Positions 51,701-64,000 of a stretch of 64,000 nt of DNA are shown one piece after another. The notes under the pieces are model-generated. The model was given only the letters and a program-made list of their open reading frames with translations, was not told where the DNA came from and ran no database searches. The DNA is from Glycine soja (Eukaryota > Streptophyta > Magnoliopsida > Fabales > Fabaceae), in contig NC_041011.1 of assembly GCF_004193775.1 (NCBI RefSeq), positions 47,871,167-47,935,166 of the forward strand, given 5' to 3'. Each line of letters begins with the position of its first letter. The stretch's first letter is position 1. Made by a program: the position numbers and the translations under genes.

Positions 51701-54700
51701 AGTTTATATTCTTTAAAACTTATACTTGTCTTAATTTTTTGCTTCACTAGGCCATGTACAGAGGAAATATATAGAAGTACCACATGGTGCATCTTGGGTT
51801 GAAGCAACCATGAATGCATCAAGTTTTGATACAGCTCGAAGATTTTTTGTGCACACAGTTCAGGTACAATCTACAGCTTGAAATTATTGTAGATTAAGTG
51901 AAGTATGGACCTTCTTTTGACATGCTCACTATGTCTAGATATGTCCATTGCAAAGACCCATTACACGAAGGAATGTGATTAATTTTTCTTCCCCTACTGC
52001 CAAAAGCTTCACCTTTAGGGTAGTAGGTGGTCAGACATTGGAACTAGTCATAGCTCAGTTTTGGTCCAGTGGCATTGGGAGTCCTGAGACCACCAGCATA
52101 GATCTTGAGGTAAAAGGATTCATTTTTGTAGAATGAACTTATTTTCCAGAGATATGTGGTCCTATTTTCTTGAATTGGCCAAGCTAAATAATGATTGTTT
52201 CTCATTCATTCAGTAGGTGGTTTCCTAAGGATGTATCTCAATTCCTTTATTACACCGTCTTATTTATTCGATAATGGCTGTGTGGCACTAAATGTGGAGG
52301 GGATTTTAGGTTTTTGGACAAAAAGAATAAATTACTAGAAGGAAAGGGGTGCAAGGAAAATAAGATTTCCACCATAATCAATAGAAGAGGCTAAAGATAA
52401 AGCTTCTAAAAACACTATTACAAGAGATCTCTTCAATCCCTTTGCATAAAAACACTATAACAAGGAGATTCTTGAAGTATCCATGTGCTGAGCAACTTTG
52501 AAAGTCTAAAGAGATGCCAACAAAACAACCGTGTGCAATTGTCCGAAAGCAAGTCTAGAGACAAGGGTTTCCCCTTAAAGAAATAAGCATTCCTCTACAA
52601 TCAGATAGTAACCTATTATTTGTAATCCACATTAATAAGGAATCTCTCTTAGTAACATATGGCATCAAACTGTCTGGGGTTTGATTGACATCATCAACTG
52701 AGATTTAATCTTGATTAAAATGCAAGATGATCAGTTATATTCCTTAGATTAATAATTAAAGAAAATAACCAGGCCAAAGACAAATAATAAATGCCTAAAT
52801 TAATTATAAATGCCTAAATAAATATTTTTTTTTTTTAATTATAAATGACTCCCTCTTACTTCCTAAAGCAGAGTTAGAGGCCAAAAATTGTCTAAAACAA
52901 ACGGCTACTGCAATGCAATGGGCTGTGTAGGCAGTAGCCACTATAGTGAACATTACTTCTTTTGATATGAATGGTTGTATGAAAAGTACTGATGACCCAT
53001 TACTTCAATTAATTCTCAAGCAGAGCATAATTTTCCATCATTTTGAACCCAATGATGCTTGGGGTTTGCATATTTTCCCCATTTTCTTTTGCCTATACAG
53101 TTGATTTCCATTAATTAGTGGAAAAATAAAGCATGCCCTTAGAAAGCATATGGATGAACTTTCTTTGTAATTTATATTTTAAAAAATTGTATGTGTGTAT
53201 TAGTGTTTAGATGTGGAAGCGTATGTGTTTATGTTTGTATATGGTCATATTTTATGAAGGAATAAACACTCCTTCAATGATCAACACCTTTTGTAACTAG
53301 ACCTTGCATATTGTTGGACCCTCTGAAGAGAAAGGATGCCTTATTTTCTTTTGTGATTGTAATTTTTCTTAACTTCTGGTCAAAGAATTGAGTAACTGGA
53401 AAGTTCCATTGATTTTTCATTGAACACAATCTCACTAATTTATATAAAATTTCAGGTTGTGTTTCATGGTATAAAAGTTAATAAAGAGGAAATTGTACTT
53501 GATGGGAGTGAAGCACCAATCAGAATTGATGCTGAAGCGCTACTGGCATCTGAGAAACTTGCACCTGTAGCTATTTTAAATAAGGTTATCTTGTAAAATT
53601 TAGTAACTTCTTTTTGTGGTATTCCTTTATGCTTGTGATGTGTGAGGTGTGACACTAATGAGGTTTAACTTATTCTCTTAATTTATGTTAAACTTGCAGA
53701 TAAGGGTCCCATATCGACCAATAGATGCTAAGATTAGTTCACTTTCAAGTGATCGTGACAAACTCCCCTCTGGAAAACAGATACTAGCATTGACGTTAAC
53801 GTTAGTAATTATAAATTCCATTATCTGCTTACATTATCTTTGCAACTTTTAGATGATCTGTTCTCAGTATTCTGATTTCAGATACAAGATCAAATTGGAA
53901 GATGGAGCTGAAATAAAACCTCAAATACCATTTCTAAATGATCGGATATATGATACAAAATTTGAGTCTCAATTTTATATCATTTCTGATTCAAATAAGG
54001 TATTCCGATATTTAATTTCCATTTTGCTTTCAAAGATGGAAGTTTGAGGGGAGGGGGAATAGTGCCATATAATTGGCAAATTAATGTATACCTATATGTG
54101 CAATCCTTAATTATGTGTTTTTATTTATCTGAAAAATGTTTAGATTAAATAAAAAAAAATATTTTTTAAAAAATACTGGTTCAAACCGGTTTTCTTCAAT
54201 GTTTTTTTTTACCAGTATACATATAACAGAAAATTTATTTACCCGTTTGTTGGTTCAACCGCAGTTGAACCGTGGTCAAACCAATGGTAATTTTTTTTTT
54301 TAATATTATATAATATTTAAGTAATAAAATGATATTAATCATCAAAAATCAAGATATAAAAAATTGTATTAATATAAATGAATAGTTATATGTTTTACGC
54401 ATAGTTATACATATAATTATTCATTTATATTAATTTACAGTTTTTTATATCTTGATTTCTTATAATTTACTATTATTTTATAACTTAAATATTATATATT
54501 ATTAAAAAATTAATTACTATTTATTTGACCATGGTTCAATTGCGTTTGAACCAAAAACCATAAACCAATGCTTTATCTCTTCAATAACTGGTCCAGTTTT
54601 TAAAACAATGTTAGTTGGTGAATTGATATCTATCATTGCAAGAAAGATAATGGAAGTGCTTTGTGTGAATTTCCTTAGTTAATATATCTGCTAGCTGACT

Positions 54701-57700
54701 TTGAATGAACATATGTTGATGATATTAGGCTGTTGTCCAACTTAATAAAATACCAATTTATGTGTTTTGTCCTATGAGGGCGAGCCCTGGTGCAGCGGTA
54801 AAGTTGTGCCTTGGTGACTTGTTGGTCATGGGTTCGAATCCGGAAACAGCCTCTTTGCATATGCAAGGGTAAGGTTGCGTACAATATCCCTCCCCCATAC
54901 CTTCGCATAGCGAAGAGCCTCTGGGCAATGGAGTACGAAGTTTTTTATGTGTTTTGTCCTATCATGCTGGACTTGATTTTATGCTAATGGCAGATTTGTT
55001 GTCACATAGAAGTCCCATAGGGACTCCATACTTTATTTTAGATATTTCAAGATGATCTTCATCCATAGTAATTCACAAATCCCTTGAGCCATAGCCTGAA
55101 ACTCCTCAAATATTCCAACACTAAGTTCTTGTAGTTTGATTTCGTATTTATAAATTCTGATTATAGAAAGTATATTCAAGTGGAGATGCCTATCCGAATT
55201 CTACAAAACTACCCAAGGGAGAATACAATTTACAGCTATATTTGAGGTACAACTCTTAGCATATATCCTGGATGAGCACTTATGCTTGTTTGTTCCTTGT
55301 GGTGCACTGGTGCTTGCTGTTTAATTGTTGAATAATTATTCTGCATTTAGACATTCAAATAAATTTTGAAAAATCTAGTTGTGTTGTTGTAAGGGCCTGA
55401 AAGCTTAGTTTAGATTGAGGGGGCGTTTGGTACAAGGGAAATTTTTTGTTTCATGAGAATCTTAAGTTGAGAATGTTTGTTTCCTATGTTTGATATGCCT
55501 TTTTAAAAAATAACATTCCCAGGAAAAAATGTTTCCCGGGAATTGTTTTTGCTAGGTTTGCCATGAAAATATTCTCATGGGGAGAGGTGGGAATCTAACT
55601 TTCTTGAGTTAAAAAGTAATTAAAGATTGTGGTAAAAATACTATGCCACTCTTTTATTCTCAGGAAACTTATATGATAATATTTATGACCAACCAAACAA
55701 ATTTAGTCATTCCTAGGAACCATGATTCACAGTATTCATGATTTCCAGGAATGGTGATTCCCGAGAATGAAAAAACTTTCCTTGTACCAAACACCTTAAT
55801 GCTTGCATAAGAAAGATGGAGTATTTATTACAAGAGTAATATTTTTAGGTTTTAAAAAGATTGATACTTAATGGTGAACGTGAATCAAACATGGTCCTAT
55901 ACTCATTATAGTTTATTGTTTCAGGCATGACAATGTGCAGGTTTTGGAAAAGATGAAGCAGCTGGTGTTATTCATTGAGCGAAGTTTAGAAGAGAAGGTA
56001 GTACGTCATATTCTGAAAGACTTTATGTATCCCTTGTATCTTTTGCTTGAAACACAGTCGCATTTGTCATCACTTGATTGTAAGTTTTTCCAAAGGATTT
56101 CTCAACCAAATTCTATTTCTCTGGCTATAAGGCTTCTTGATGTTCAATGGTTTTTTATTGTGCAGACTTTTTACATATGTGGCTGACAAATTATTTTTAC
56201 TAATGGAAATTCTAAATTTTACTTTATATGAAGTATACAATTTGTACTATCTTTGGTTCGAGTGCAACCGGCTCGAATTCCTTAAACAAGGTCTTGGGTT
56301 CGAGCCTTGTGGATGAAAAAAAAGGTGGATGAAAGGTGAGACCCCCTTGGTGGTCAGTCAAGTTCCTTGGTGGGAGATTAGTCATCAACAAAACTGTTGA
56401 ATACTTTGCACAAATGTCATGGTGACTTAAAAGAAACTATTTGTACTTGAAAATTTCAAATATCTTATTAATAGAAAAAAGTCATAGAATTTCTTTTTGT
56501 AACAGCATTGATAAATTTCAATCATAGAATGTATCGTTGATAATTCCAAAACTCATAGATGGAAACTGTAAATTTTATTCAATCATTTTGTATGATATTG
56601 GCTTTAGATGCTAAATGCTGTGATGCCATGATAATAGCTTAATTCTGTTAAAAAAAAAACACTTTTCCCCAAAAGCTCCCCCAGGAAGCTGACAAAAAGA
56701 AACTGGTTTTTTTCCTTCTATTATTAGCTAATCCAAACATGCAGTAGAAGTATTGCTAAATGAGTAAATTACAATGAATTAGAATGTAGCTTCTCATTTG
56801 ATTAGTTGTTCCTAAATTCAATTTTTTTTTTCTTTGAAGTCTTATAATTGTGATCTGACAATTGACTTACACCTCTTGCTATACTTGTAGAGAGTATAAA
56901 ATTTAAATACATCATCAAAACTCAGCTCACTTATTCTATTCTTGCTATATATTTATTTAATTACCATTTATGTTTGTCTTTATTTCTAGGAGATCATTTG
57001 GTTATCCTTTTTCTCTCAACCAGATGGTCCACTGATGGGAAATGATTCCTTTAAGTCCTCAACGTTAGTTCCAGGGTATGTAACTGGTTTATAGTCCCTA
57101 CCTAGCTCCTTAAGGTTTAAATGTCAATTTGTGTTGTGGTATTGATGTTTGCTCACTGATAGTATCAAAGAAGGATTTTATCTTGGTCCTCCAGCAAAAG
57201 ACAAACTTCCTAAGGTATATTATTCTCCTTTCCTTTGACCTTTTGGGAATTTCCATTGGACTATTTTGAAAATGTAATAACATTTGTAGTACTATTTCAA
57301 CAGAACTCTCTACAAGGATCTGTATTGGTGGGATCAATATCATATGGGAAACTATTATTAGCTGGTCAAAGGGATCGTAAATATCCTGAAAAGCATCCTG
57401 TGCGGTATCGGGTTTCTTACATCATTCCCCCAAATAAGGTTATTCTCTACCTTATGCTGTTACCCGCCTTAATGTCTTTCTCTGTTCTCTATGATTTTAC
57501 ACATGTGCCTCATTTGAACAAGCATCAAGCTGTGCTGATGTATCAACTGCTGAAAAGTATATGATATAAATTAATGTCTAATCATATTGTCCTATTACTT
57601 TCTGTTGAAAGGTTGACGAGGACAAGGGAAAAAAATCTTCCTCATCTTCCAAGAAGACAGTTTCTGAACGCTTAGAAGAAGAGGTATGCAAGTTACATTC

Positions 57701-60700
57701 AGAAGAATAGCTTCCTTGTTTTTTATCCTATCATAAATTTCCACTTAGAGTTTTGCTTTTGACCTGTCTTAATATGTGTGCTTTTTTGAATTTATTTTTG
57801 CTTAAGCATATTTTATATATAAAAAAAGGGAGCTTAAGCATGTATCTTGTTATCTAGTTCAATTTTATAATTATTTTAAATATTTTTAAATGGGTTATCT
57901 TTTAGTTGAAATATTGTATAGACCTTATAATTTGTATGACTTACAATTTTAAGTCTTTATGGAACTCTACCATTCTTGAATATTTTGGATTTATCGATTC
58001 TGTTATTGAAAACTCATTTTTGTAGAATCTTCCATTATTATCTTGAATGCAAGAAGGACAAATCCAAGTTCTCTTCTTGTTCTAGTGTGTGTGTGTGTTT
58101 TTCTTAAATGCTTTGTAAGACACCTTATGTCCAGTATTTTCCTTCATTTATCTCTAACAAAATTTATTTTATCAAAAAAAAATTATTTATAATTTGATTG
58201 AAGAGTGATAGATAAACTTTGGCTTTAGCTTTATTGAGCAGAAGATCTGTTCACTTCTGTTTTTATTGTAAGAATATCTAGTGACCTTGGTGAGGGTTAT
58301 AATCGTTTTTCTTTTTCCATATCTCCAAATCCCGAAAACATTCTCTTACAGTTCTGATTTGTCACAAAGTATATATTGAAGATTCCAGCTATCTTCTGTT
58401 CTTATAGTACTTTGTTGGCCTTGACTTGTTCATCAGGTACGAGATGCAAAAATAAAAGTGCTTGGGGGTCTAAAACAAGAAAGTGATGAAGAGTGCTTGG
58501 AATGGAAGGAGTTGTCTGCCTCGCTCAAAGTCAGTATATAATTTTATTCGAATGTATAATTTTGGTGGTTTACTACATTCCTTTGTTTCTTTATTCTTAA
58601 AATTCTATTGATTTGATTTTGATCTTCTTTTGCTAGACTTTATATATATATATATATAACAAAAACTAACAATTAACATTTGTCAATAACAAAAATATTG
58701 GTTTGTTGTTATTCAAAACTGTATTCAGCTGTTTATTCTCTATATTTTAGGTTAAAACTTAAAATTAACTAATTGCAGAATTGATGTTTTGTTGCAGACT
58801 GAATATCCAAAGTACATTCCATTGCTTGCCAAGATTTTGGAAGGTTTAGTTTCTAGGAGTAGTATCAAAGACAAAGTCCATCATGATGAAGAGGTACACA
58901 TTGTTGGAGTTAAATGTTTTACTATCCCCACCACCCCCTTTCCTTTGATTTTCCTTCCTAACCACAATATTTGTTATATACTTTTTGAAATTTTGTGATT
59001 TGTTATATTTTATGTATAATCTCTTATTTTGTAATATTATAAAATTGTTAACTAAATTTTAGCAAATATAAAATTTTGGGAGCATGACCGCATGATGTGA
59101 ACTTTTTATCCATGGATTTCATGGAAATTCTGTTCTATAAGAATAATCAACTGGTGTATCTGTGATATAACACTTGCACAATGCATCTGGGGATCAAGTG
59201 ACTTTAGGAGTGTTAGTCTTGCACATTTACACACACCATCAGATTTTTAGAATTCAAAATCTACCAATTGACGGTAATTAATATTTAATTTAATTGTTGA
59301 CATTTATCTTTTGAAAGAATATTTTACATTTATATGTTAAAATAAAGAAATTTTACCAATCTTACCATTGAATTGTGATATTTTCATGATTATCATGCAT
59401 GAAAAATAAAACACCAAATAATTTTTAAATTCTCTGAAATTTCTGAGTCTGGTTTAGTGAGAAATGAGATCTTTCAATACACAATGGTTGTATTGACGAC
59501 ATTTAGTGTAGATATAAAATTGTTCAATTTAGCAGCGTGTGAATGATATAAAAAGGCTGATTCTGGGGCATTATGCATACACTTTGCAGGTAATTGATGC
59601 AGCAAATGAGGTTATTGACAGTATTGATAGAGAAGAGTTGGCAAAATTTTTTGCACTAAAAAATGATCCAGAAGATGAGGAAGCCGAGGTGCTTATCCAT
59701 GTTCCCTTTGCTTTTAGTTATCTTTGCCATTGACAATTTGACATGGCATGTGAGTGTTATTTGTTCAGAACATTTTCCAACCTTGCATGATTAACTGTGA
59801 TTTTGGTACTTGAATGTTTATTATTACAGAAGATGGTTGTGTAGTAGTTTGTCTGAAAATGATGACATGATAGTGTAAACAAACATATTTATGCCCTAAT
59901 AGTGTAGAAAGTGTTAAACCAATTGTTGTCAACTAAATTTATTGGAAATTCTTTCCACTAGGCAATGAATTTTGGTACTACATTACTACTTACATGGTGG
60001 ATTTTCAATTTGCAATTTGTTGGCAATCAATGATATTTTAACCCCACTGTAGAAAATCAAGAAAAAGATGGAATCAGCCCGTGATCAGTTGGCAGAGGCA
60101 CTTTACCAAAAGGGGCTTGCACTGGCAGAAATTGAGTCTTTAAAGGTTAGAGCTTTTGTGTTCTTTAAAGCAATGATTGTACATTATCAACAGTTACAAT
60201 ATCCATTCATGCAAAACAGGGAAACACCATGTAGATGATATTGAAAAGGCCCAAACATAGATCAAGTTCTTTATATCCTTGCCATCATGTTCTCCAATCA
60301 AATAATGACACTTGAATGTTCCTTTAAAAATCTGCAACACGTATTTTAATGCAGGTTATTTAATATTAGAAAGAACATTCACATGCCATTATTTGATAAG
60401 AGAACTTGATGCAAAAGATAAGGAACTTGATCTCAGTTTTGTCCATTGAAAAATATGTTCAGCCTGCTCCACTTGCCATGTTAGGCTATCTTGAAATTTT
60501 GTTTAATCTAGTAGCTGCTAAAAATCTGTTATGATCCCTCACCGGCTAGGTAAATAGCCAAAGTAATTGATGATCTAAGCAATCCACCTTGTGATCTAGC
60601 TTTAAGGTTTAGTTAGACCTAGTCCATTCCCAACTCTAACATGCATTGTAGCATATGAACTTCATGCTCCTTATGTCTAGGTATATGGTTAAAGTACTTT

Positions 60701-61792
60701 GAGTTAGCTTTCAGGATTGTGTTGAGCCCAATCGATTCTCAATTCTAATAAAATCAACGTTTGATCTTATAAATATACTTATCAGTTACACCAAAATTAG
60801 GAAATATCCTTGTATGCACGGAGCAATATTTTTTCCCCCTTCTCATTGGCTCAAACCTTGGATATCATGTTATGTGGCATAATAAATGTTACACTTTTTT
60901 TGAGTTTGGACTTGAGTCAGATTTTGTAAAATTGCAATTTTCATGATTTTGCCTGCTTGTGTTATGTAGAATTTGGAAGAGTTTATTTGGTTATGGTGTT
61001 ACTGTGTTAGAATAAGTCAAAAGATTTCCATTATGATAGTAGTGGCATTTAGTTATTGTTTATCAAATAAAAGTTGGCATACTTGACTTGTATATTCTCA
61101 AAGGAGGTAGATAAGTCATTGGCTTCAGCTGCAACAGAAGTTGCAAAACAAGATGTGGAGAAAACTGATGAGCAATCCAACGATGATGCTGTTCATCCAG
61201 ACTTGTTTTTAGAGAACTTCAATGAACTGAAGAAATGGGTTGATGTCAAGTGCACAAAATATGGAATCCTCTTGGTGACAAACGAGAGGCGTAATCAAAG
61301 GCTTGGGACCGCACTGAAGGTATTTTCGTTCTGCTAAAGTCTTGTATTAGTTGCTGCCATGGATGCCCCTCTTATTAATTCCTAATCTAACAAAATCTTT
61401 AGTTCCCTTTCTCCTAATCTTATAGGATTCTCTAGCCTCTATTCACCTATCCCCAAAAGTCCTCTTGTTGACACAAGTGCTGTCTCAAACTATACTAATC
61501 TTTAGGCAATTAGAAGCATTTAAAAGGATTTATTTAATGCTCCATAACTAATGTACTTAGGGTATTGATTAGGCGGATCCAATAAATTATACTATTCTAA
61601 TCTTATGTGAACCTTTGCTCCCCTCGGATTCAGGTACTCAGTGACATTATTCAAGATGATGCCGAGCCTTCCAAGAAGAAATTCTATGAACTAAAGCTCT
61701 CTTTGCTTGAGGAAATTGGATGGACGCATTTTGCTGCAAATGAGAGAGAATGGATGCTTGTGCGTTTCCCCCCAAGCTTGCCCCCATTCTAG
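42583..61792 (+). CDS. TPP2: Tripeptidyl peptidase II (giant subtilisin-type serine protease)
   Basis: TPP2 removes tripeptides from free N termini downstream of the proteasome and forms very large complexes. The 34 exons give 1372 residues. Exon ends: 42583-42925, 43646-43724, 43815-43888, 44616-44725, 44827-44907, 45537-45623, 46386-46528, 47763-47913, 47992-48114, 48286-48369, 48460-48647, 48765-48939, 49033-49154, 49251-49330, 50003-50061, 50895-51049, 51312-51490, 51751-51863, 51939-52109, 53456-53584, 53700-53800, 53882-53999, 55167-55246, 55925-55997, 56990-57075, 57163-57214, 57304-57438, 57612-57683, 58437-58529, 58798-58893, 59590-59688, 60053-60145, 61104-61319, 61634-61792. The catalytic set is Asp115 (DSG), His342 (HGTHVAG), Asn440 and Ser528 (NGTSMASP). 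The TPP2 insert between Asp and His is present. All introns are GT-AG. Met54 (42742) is an alternative start. Confidence 0.96.
44200..44297 (-). mobile_element. 5'-truncated Au-type SINE in TPP2 intron 3
   Basis: On the minus strand this matches the 3' two-thirds of the complete SINE at 54776-54943, from ACAGCCTCTTTGCATATGC to GTACGAAGTTTTT. The tRNA-like head with the A and B boxes is missing. It is antisense to the gene. Confidence 0.9.
49155..49250 (+). other. Short in-frame TPP2 intron without stops (exitron-like)
   Basis: This 96-nt intron (donor AA/GTTCGA, acceptor GACAG/GTGC) between exons 13 and 14 is divisible by three and contains no stop in the reading frame. Its retention would add 32 residues instead of ending the protein. 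Removal restores the family-typical MQID-K-YEY junction, so splicing is the expected main form. Confidence 0.7.
50375..50414 (+). mobile_element. 40-bp RTE LINE tail insertion in TPP2 intron 15
   Basis: GGATCTCCTCACCTAGTGGG and the following ATAAGGC/TTG repeats match the extreme 3' end of the LINE at 35170-35714. It is bracketed by 9-bp target-site duplications, TGCATATTT at 50366-50374 and 50415-50423. It is therefore a real but very short target-primed insertion. Confidence 0.85.
50436..50826. mobile_element. Stowaway-type (Tc1/mariner) MITE in TPP2 intron 15
   Basis: The terminal inverted repeats begin CTCCCTCCATCCCTTTATA on the left and end AAGGGACGGAGGGAG on the right, bounded by TA duplications (50434-50435, 50827-50828). 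The 391-bp element has no coding capacity. The ends match the Stowaway consensus. Confidence 0.93.
52110..53455. other. TPP2 intron 19, no feature seen
   Basis: 1.35 kb of AT-rich intron without a recognisable repeat, gene or RNA. The region from about 52290 to 52800 is purine-rich and could be a decayed insertion, but no ends are visible. Confidence 0.45.
54160..54620. mobile_element. Large foldback MITE in TPP2 intron 22
   Basis: 54251-54395 is closely reverse-complementary to 54412-54553; outer parts (AATACTGGTTCAAACCGG on the left, ACTGGTCCAGTTTTTAAAAC on the right) pair less well. The loop is only about 16 bases, near 54403. In the TPP2 transcript it would fold into a stem of more than 140 bp. 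Confidence 0.8.
54776..54943 (+). mobile_element. Full-length Au-type tRNA-derived SINE in TPP2 intron 22
   Basis: The head has pol III boxes: an A box (TGGTGCAGCGG) near 54790 and a B box (GGTTCGAATCC) near 54831. The body runs on to a short T tail. Perfect 19-bp target-site duplications, TTTATGTGTTTTGTCCTAT, lie at 54757-54775 and 54944-54962, showing a recent insertion. It is in sense orientation relative to the gene. Confidence 0.95.
56249..56438 (+). mobile_element. Second SINE family member in TPP2 intron 24
   Basis: A B-box-like GGGTTCGAGCC lies near 56289-56299 within a tRNA-like stretch (CAAGGTCTTGGGTTCGAGCC), followed by a non-tRNA body. Nine-base duplications ATTTGTACT at 56240-56248 and 56439-56447 bracket 190 bp. 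The sequence differs from the Au-type copies. The A box is not clear. Confidence 0.65.
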
Positions 61793-62120
61793 GCTCTTCC
61801 CATTGTGAAGCTGTTGAACTGCAATGCAAAGGAGCTGTGTGCTTTTCCTTGGTTATTTGTAGCTATGACAACAATTCATGCAACATTAAATTGACCATTT
61901 TACTCCAACAAGCTCCCTGCTCAATTGGCAGTTGCGTCAGCCTAAGTTGGAAGACTTAGGGTATGATGTTGATGTTGAAGTTTCAATTCTTTACCAAGCT
62001 ACCTTTATCCCCTCATTATCCAGGTGCTTGCATACACTTCCTATGCAAAAAATAAAAGAAAACAATATGGCTTTTCTAGACATCTTGTCATTCTGTTGTA
62101 TATGGTCCTATGGATAACCT
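61793..62120 (+). other. TPP2 3'UTR
   Basis: Moderately GC-rich sequence after the stop at 61790-61792. AATAAA occurs at 62051-62056, a possible poly(A) signal. Small open frames here (61932-62117, 62133-62354) have no recognisable motif. Confidence 0.5.
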
Positions 62121-62239
62121 TGCTGCATTCAAGTGCCTGATAATCCTCGGGTGTGGAACACACATCAAGGGATGCTAATCCCCTTTGACATTAGTAATTA
62201 CAGAATTAAGTTGGTTTTCAGTTTTCTTTTTAATTCTTT

Positions 62240-62750
62240 TTTTTTTTTTTGCCTCTTAAATTTGGTCACTTTTATGTTTGGTTCCTTAAATTTAAATTTA
62301 TTTTTTCAGTCTGAGTTTCAAAAAATATTTATTTTAGTCCATATTCATAAATAAATAAAATCTCATTTTTTGTTGTTGACTATGATATTGGTATGAAGTA
62401 GCTTTCGTCATTGAAAACGATGATTAATCTTCGTTGAGGACCATGATTGCATACAAAGTGTATATTTTTCTCCCAACATGATTTAGTTATTTCATACCCA
62501 AGGGATAATTAGGATTTGAAACTTGGACCACTTGGTTAAGGATACAAGTCGCTATCACTTGTATCAAGTGTTAGTTAAAAAAATTCTCAAATTGATTTGA
62601 GGTAAATGGTATGCTTAATTATTATTTATGGAAATAGATTAAAGAGTATTTTTCAGAATTGAAAGAATAAAAAAAATAAATTTAAATTTTGGAGATCAAA
62701 ACAAAATAATCCAAATTTGAGGTACCAAACATTTTAGAAGTAACCTTATT
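62240..62750. mobile_element. Degenerate inverted-repeat (MITE-like) element
   Basis: The left part (CTTAAATTTGGTCAC and GTTTGGTTCCTTAAATTT near 62256-62300) pairs imperfectly with the right part (AAATTTTGGAGATC and AATTTGAGGTACCAAAC near 62680-62732). The middle has no coding capacity. Confidence 0.5.
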
Positions 62751-64000
62751 AGAGGTATTTCAGTAATATAAATATTTCTTCTAAAAATTAAATCCTAGTT
62801 TATTATGTTGTGGGGGACACATCCGTACTAGATTCAAAATTAATTAAATTTTTAATTTTAAGTTACTTAAAATTAACTTTAAATACTTATGTTAATAAAA
62901 GTAGAGAGTGAGAGCTGTTTAAAAAAAAACAAAAAAAAAAACTAGAGAGTGAGAGGAGAGGATGCATCCGTATGTTATATTTACAGTTTTGCTCCACGTA
63001 ACGTGACTTCAAATATTAACATTTTGGATCGTTTAAAATTGACTTATATTGTCGTTTAATATTTAGAAATGCTATTTTAGCAAATACTATCGCATCAAAA
63101 GTGCTTTTGGCGTAGTGTTTTCGGAGTTTCAATAAATGCATTTTGTAGAAAAAAATTAGATATTTTTTTTGTACGATAACATTGTACAACTTTTTTTGTT
63201 ACCATTATCAGAGAAATAAGAATAGTAACTAATAAGATAGATTATAAGACAAAAAATAAAGAAACAATTGATATTATAAAATATAATAGGAAGGTGATGT
63301 TATATGAATAATATTTATAATTCCAAAATTTATTAGTGATTTTTATTTGGTATGTTATGTTATGTTAATGTGGAGATTCAAATCCATGATTTTCTTATCA
63401 ACTCAACTCTTATATTCCTCCTCCCAATCACCTTATGGCTTCCTAGTGATTTTTCATTTTATACCTAAATTAAACTGTGGACGTGCTTAGATTTGGTGTT
63501 TTTTTTTAAGATAATGCATTCACTCATTAGTTATTTAAGACGTGCTTAGATTTGATGTTATTTAAACTCTGTTTTTACACGAAAGATAAAAGTTGTTCTT
63601 GGAATGCATTATTCCTTTTAAAACGTGAATAACAAAGGTTCTTGGAAATATATTGAAAAAATGACGATTAAGATTAAAATAGTCTCTTGTTCGACTAATG
63701 TCAAGCAAGAATAAAAATAAAAACGAGTGATTATTAATTAATATTCATTTAATTTTTTATATCTTTTTTACCTCATTTATTTTTCATTTTTCTTAAAAGC
63801 AAAGCTCCTACTAAACTAATACATACAACCCATTAAATTTAAACTCTGGCTGGTAGCTACTAAATACTAACAAATACTAGTAAACAAGTAAAAATGAATA
63901 TTGATCTACCTACATAATCTTTATTAGCTAGCCAATGAAACAGACCGTTCAACTTGGTTTAAGCTATATAAGTTGATTTTGCAATATCCATTATTCTTGG
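62751..64000. other. AT-rich intergenic DNA, no gene seen
   Basis: No recognisable gene, RNA gene or bounded repeat. A purine-rich stretch with A-runs lies at 62900-62960. Confidence 0.45.

Noticed and set aside
54776..54850. Intact tRNA gene
   Set aside because: The A and B boxes belong to the SINE head; the sequence does not fold into a functional tRNA and continues into the SINE body with target-site duplications.
1..64000. CRISPR arrays, operons, prophage or defence islands
   Set aside because: No regularly spaced repeats or prokaryotic gene organisation; all genes have spliceosomal introns.

Overview
The window is nuclear DNA of a flowering plant, most likely a legume close to soybean. 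That placement is inferred from the very AT-rich intergenic DNA full of foldback MITEs, the Au-type tRNA SINEs, the RTE LINE tails and the intron-rich plant genes. No bacterial, phage or CRISPR features are present.

Layout from left to right. 1-1184 is AT-rich DNA without a recognisable gene. 1185-7077 is a chromodomain Ty3/gypsy retrotransposon with nearly identical LTRs, a frameshift before the gag zinc knuckle and a stop codon inside reverse transcriptase. It is built abnormally: after the second LTR it runs on into a second partial gag, and the whole insert is bracketed by a 184-bp direct copy of host DNA instead of a short target-site duplication. 7078-16350 is decayed DNA holding an LRR receptor-like protein relic split by a degenerate PIF/Harbinger transposon, plus a MITE.

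Three intact genes follow. (1) 16354-20340, minus strand: a signal peptide peptidase-like aspartic protease (SPPL1 type), 371 aa, three coding exons and a 5'UTR intron. (2) 31956-39842, plus strand: a secreted pectin acetylesterase, 396 aa, 12 exons, with an RTE LINE tail in a long intron that has a GC-AG donor. (3) 42583-61792, plus strand: tripeptidyl peptidase II (TPP2), 1372 aa, 34 coding exons. Its introns carry a Stowaway MITE, two Au SINE copies in opposite orientation, another SINE, a large foldback MITE and a 40-bp LINE tail with a target-site duplication. All three reading frames were assembled by hand from splice sites and stay in frame to a family-typical C terminus.

The 11.6 kb between genes 1 and 2 contains several long inverted-repeat elements and one isolated exon-sized fragment of a purple acid phosphatase gene. 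61793-64000 is 3' flank with a further MITE-like inverted repeat.

The three genes act in different places (membrane proteolysis, cell wall, cytosolic or plastid peptide degradation), and nothing in the sequence ties them into one pathway. I saw no convincing new biological system. The most unusual items are the aberrant retrotransposon insertion, the exitron-like TPP2 intron, the tiny LINE insertion and the captured phosphatase exon.
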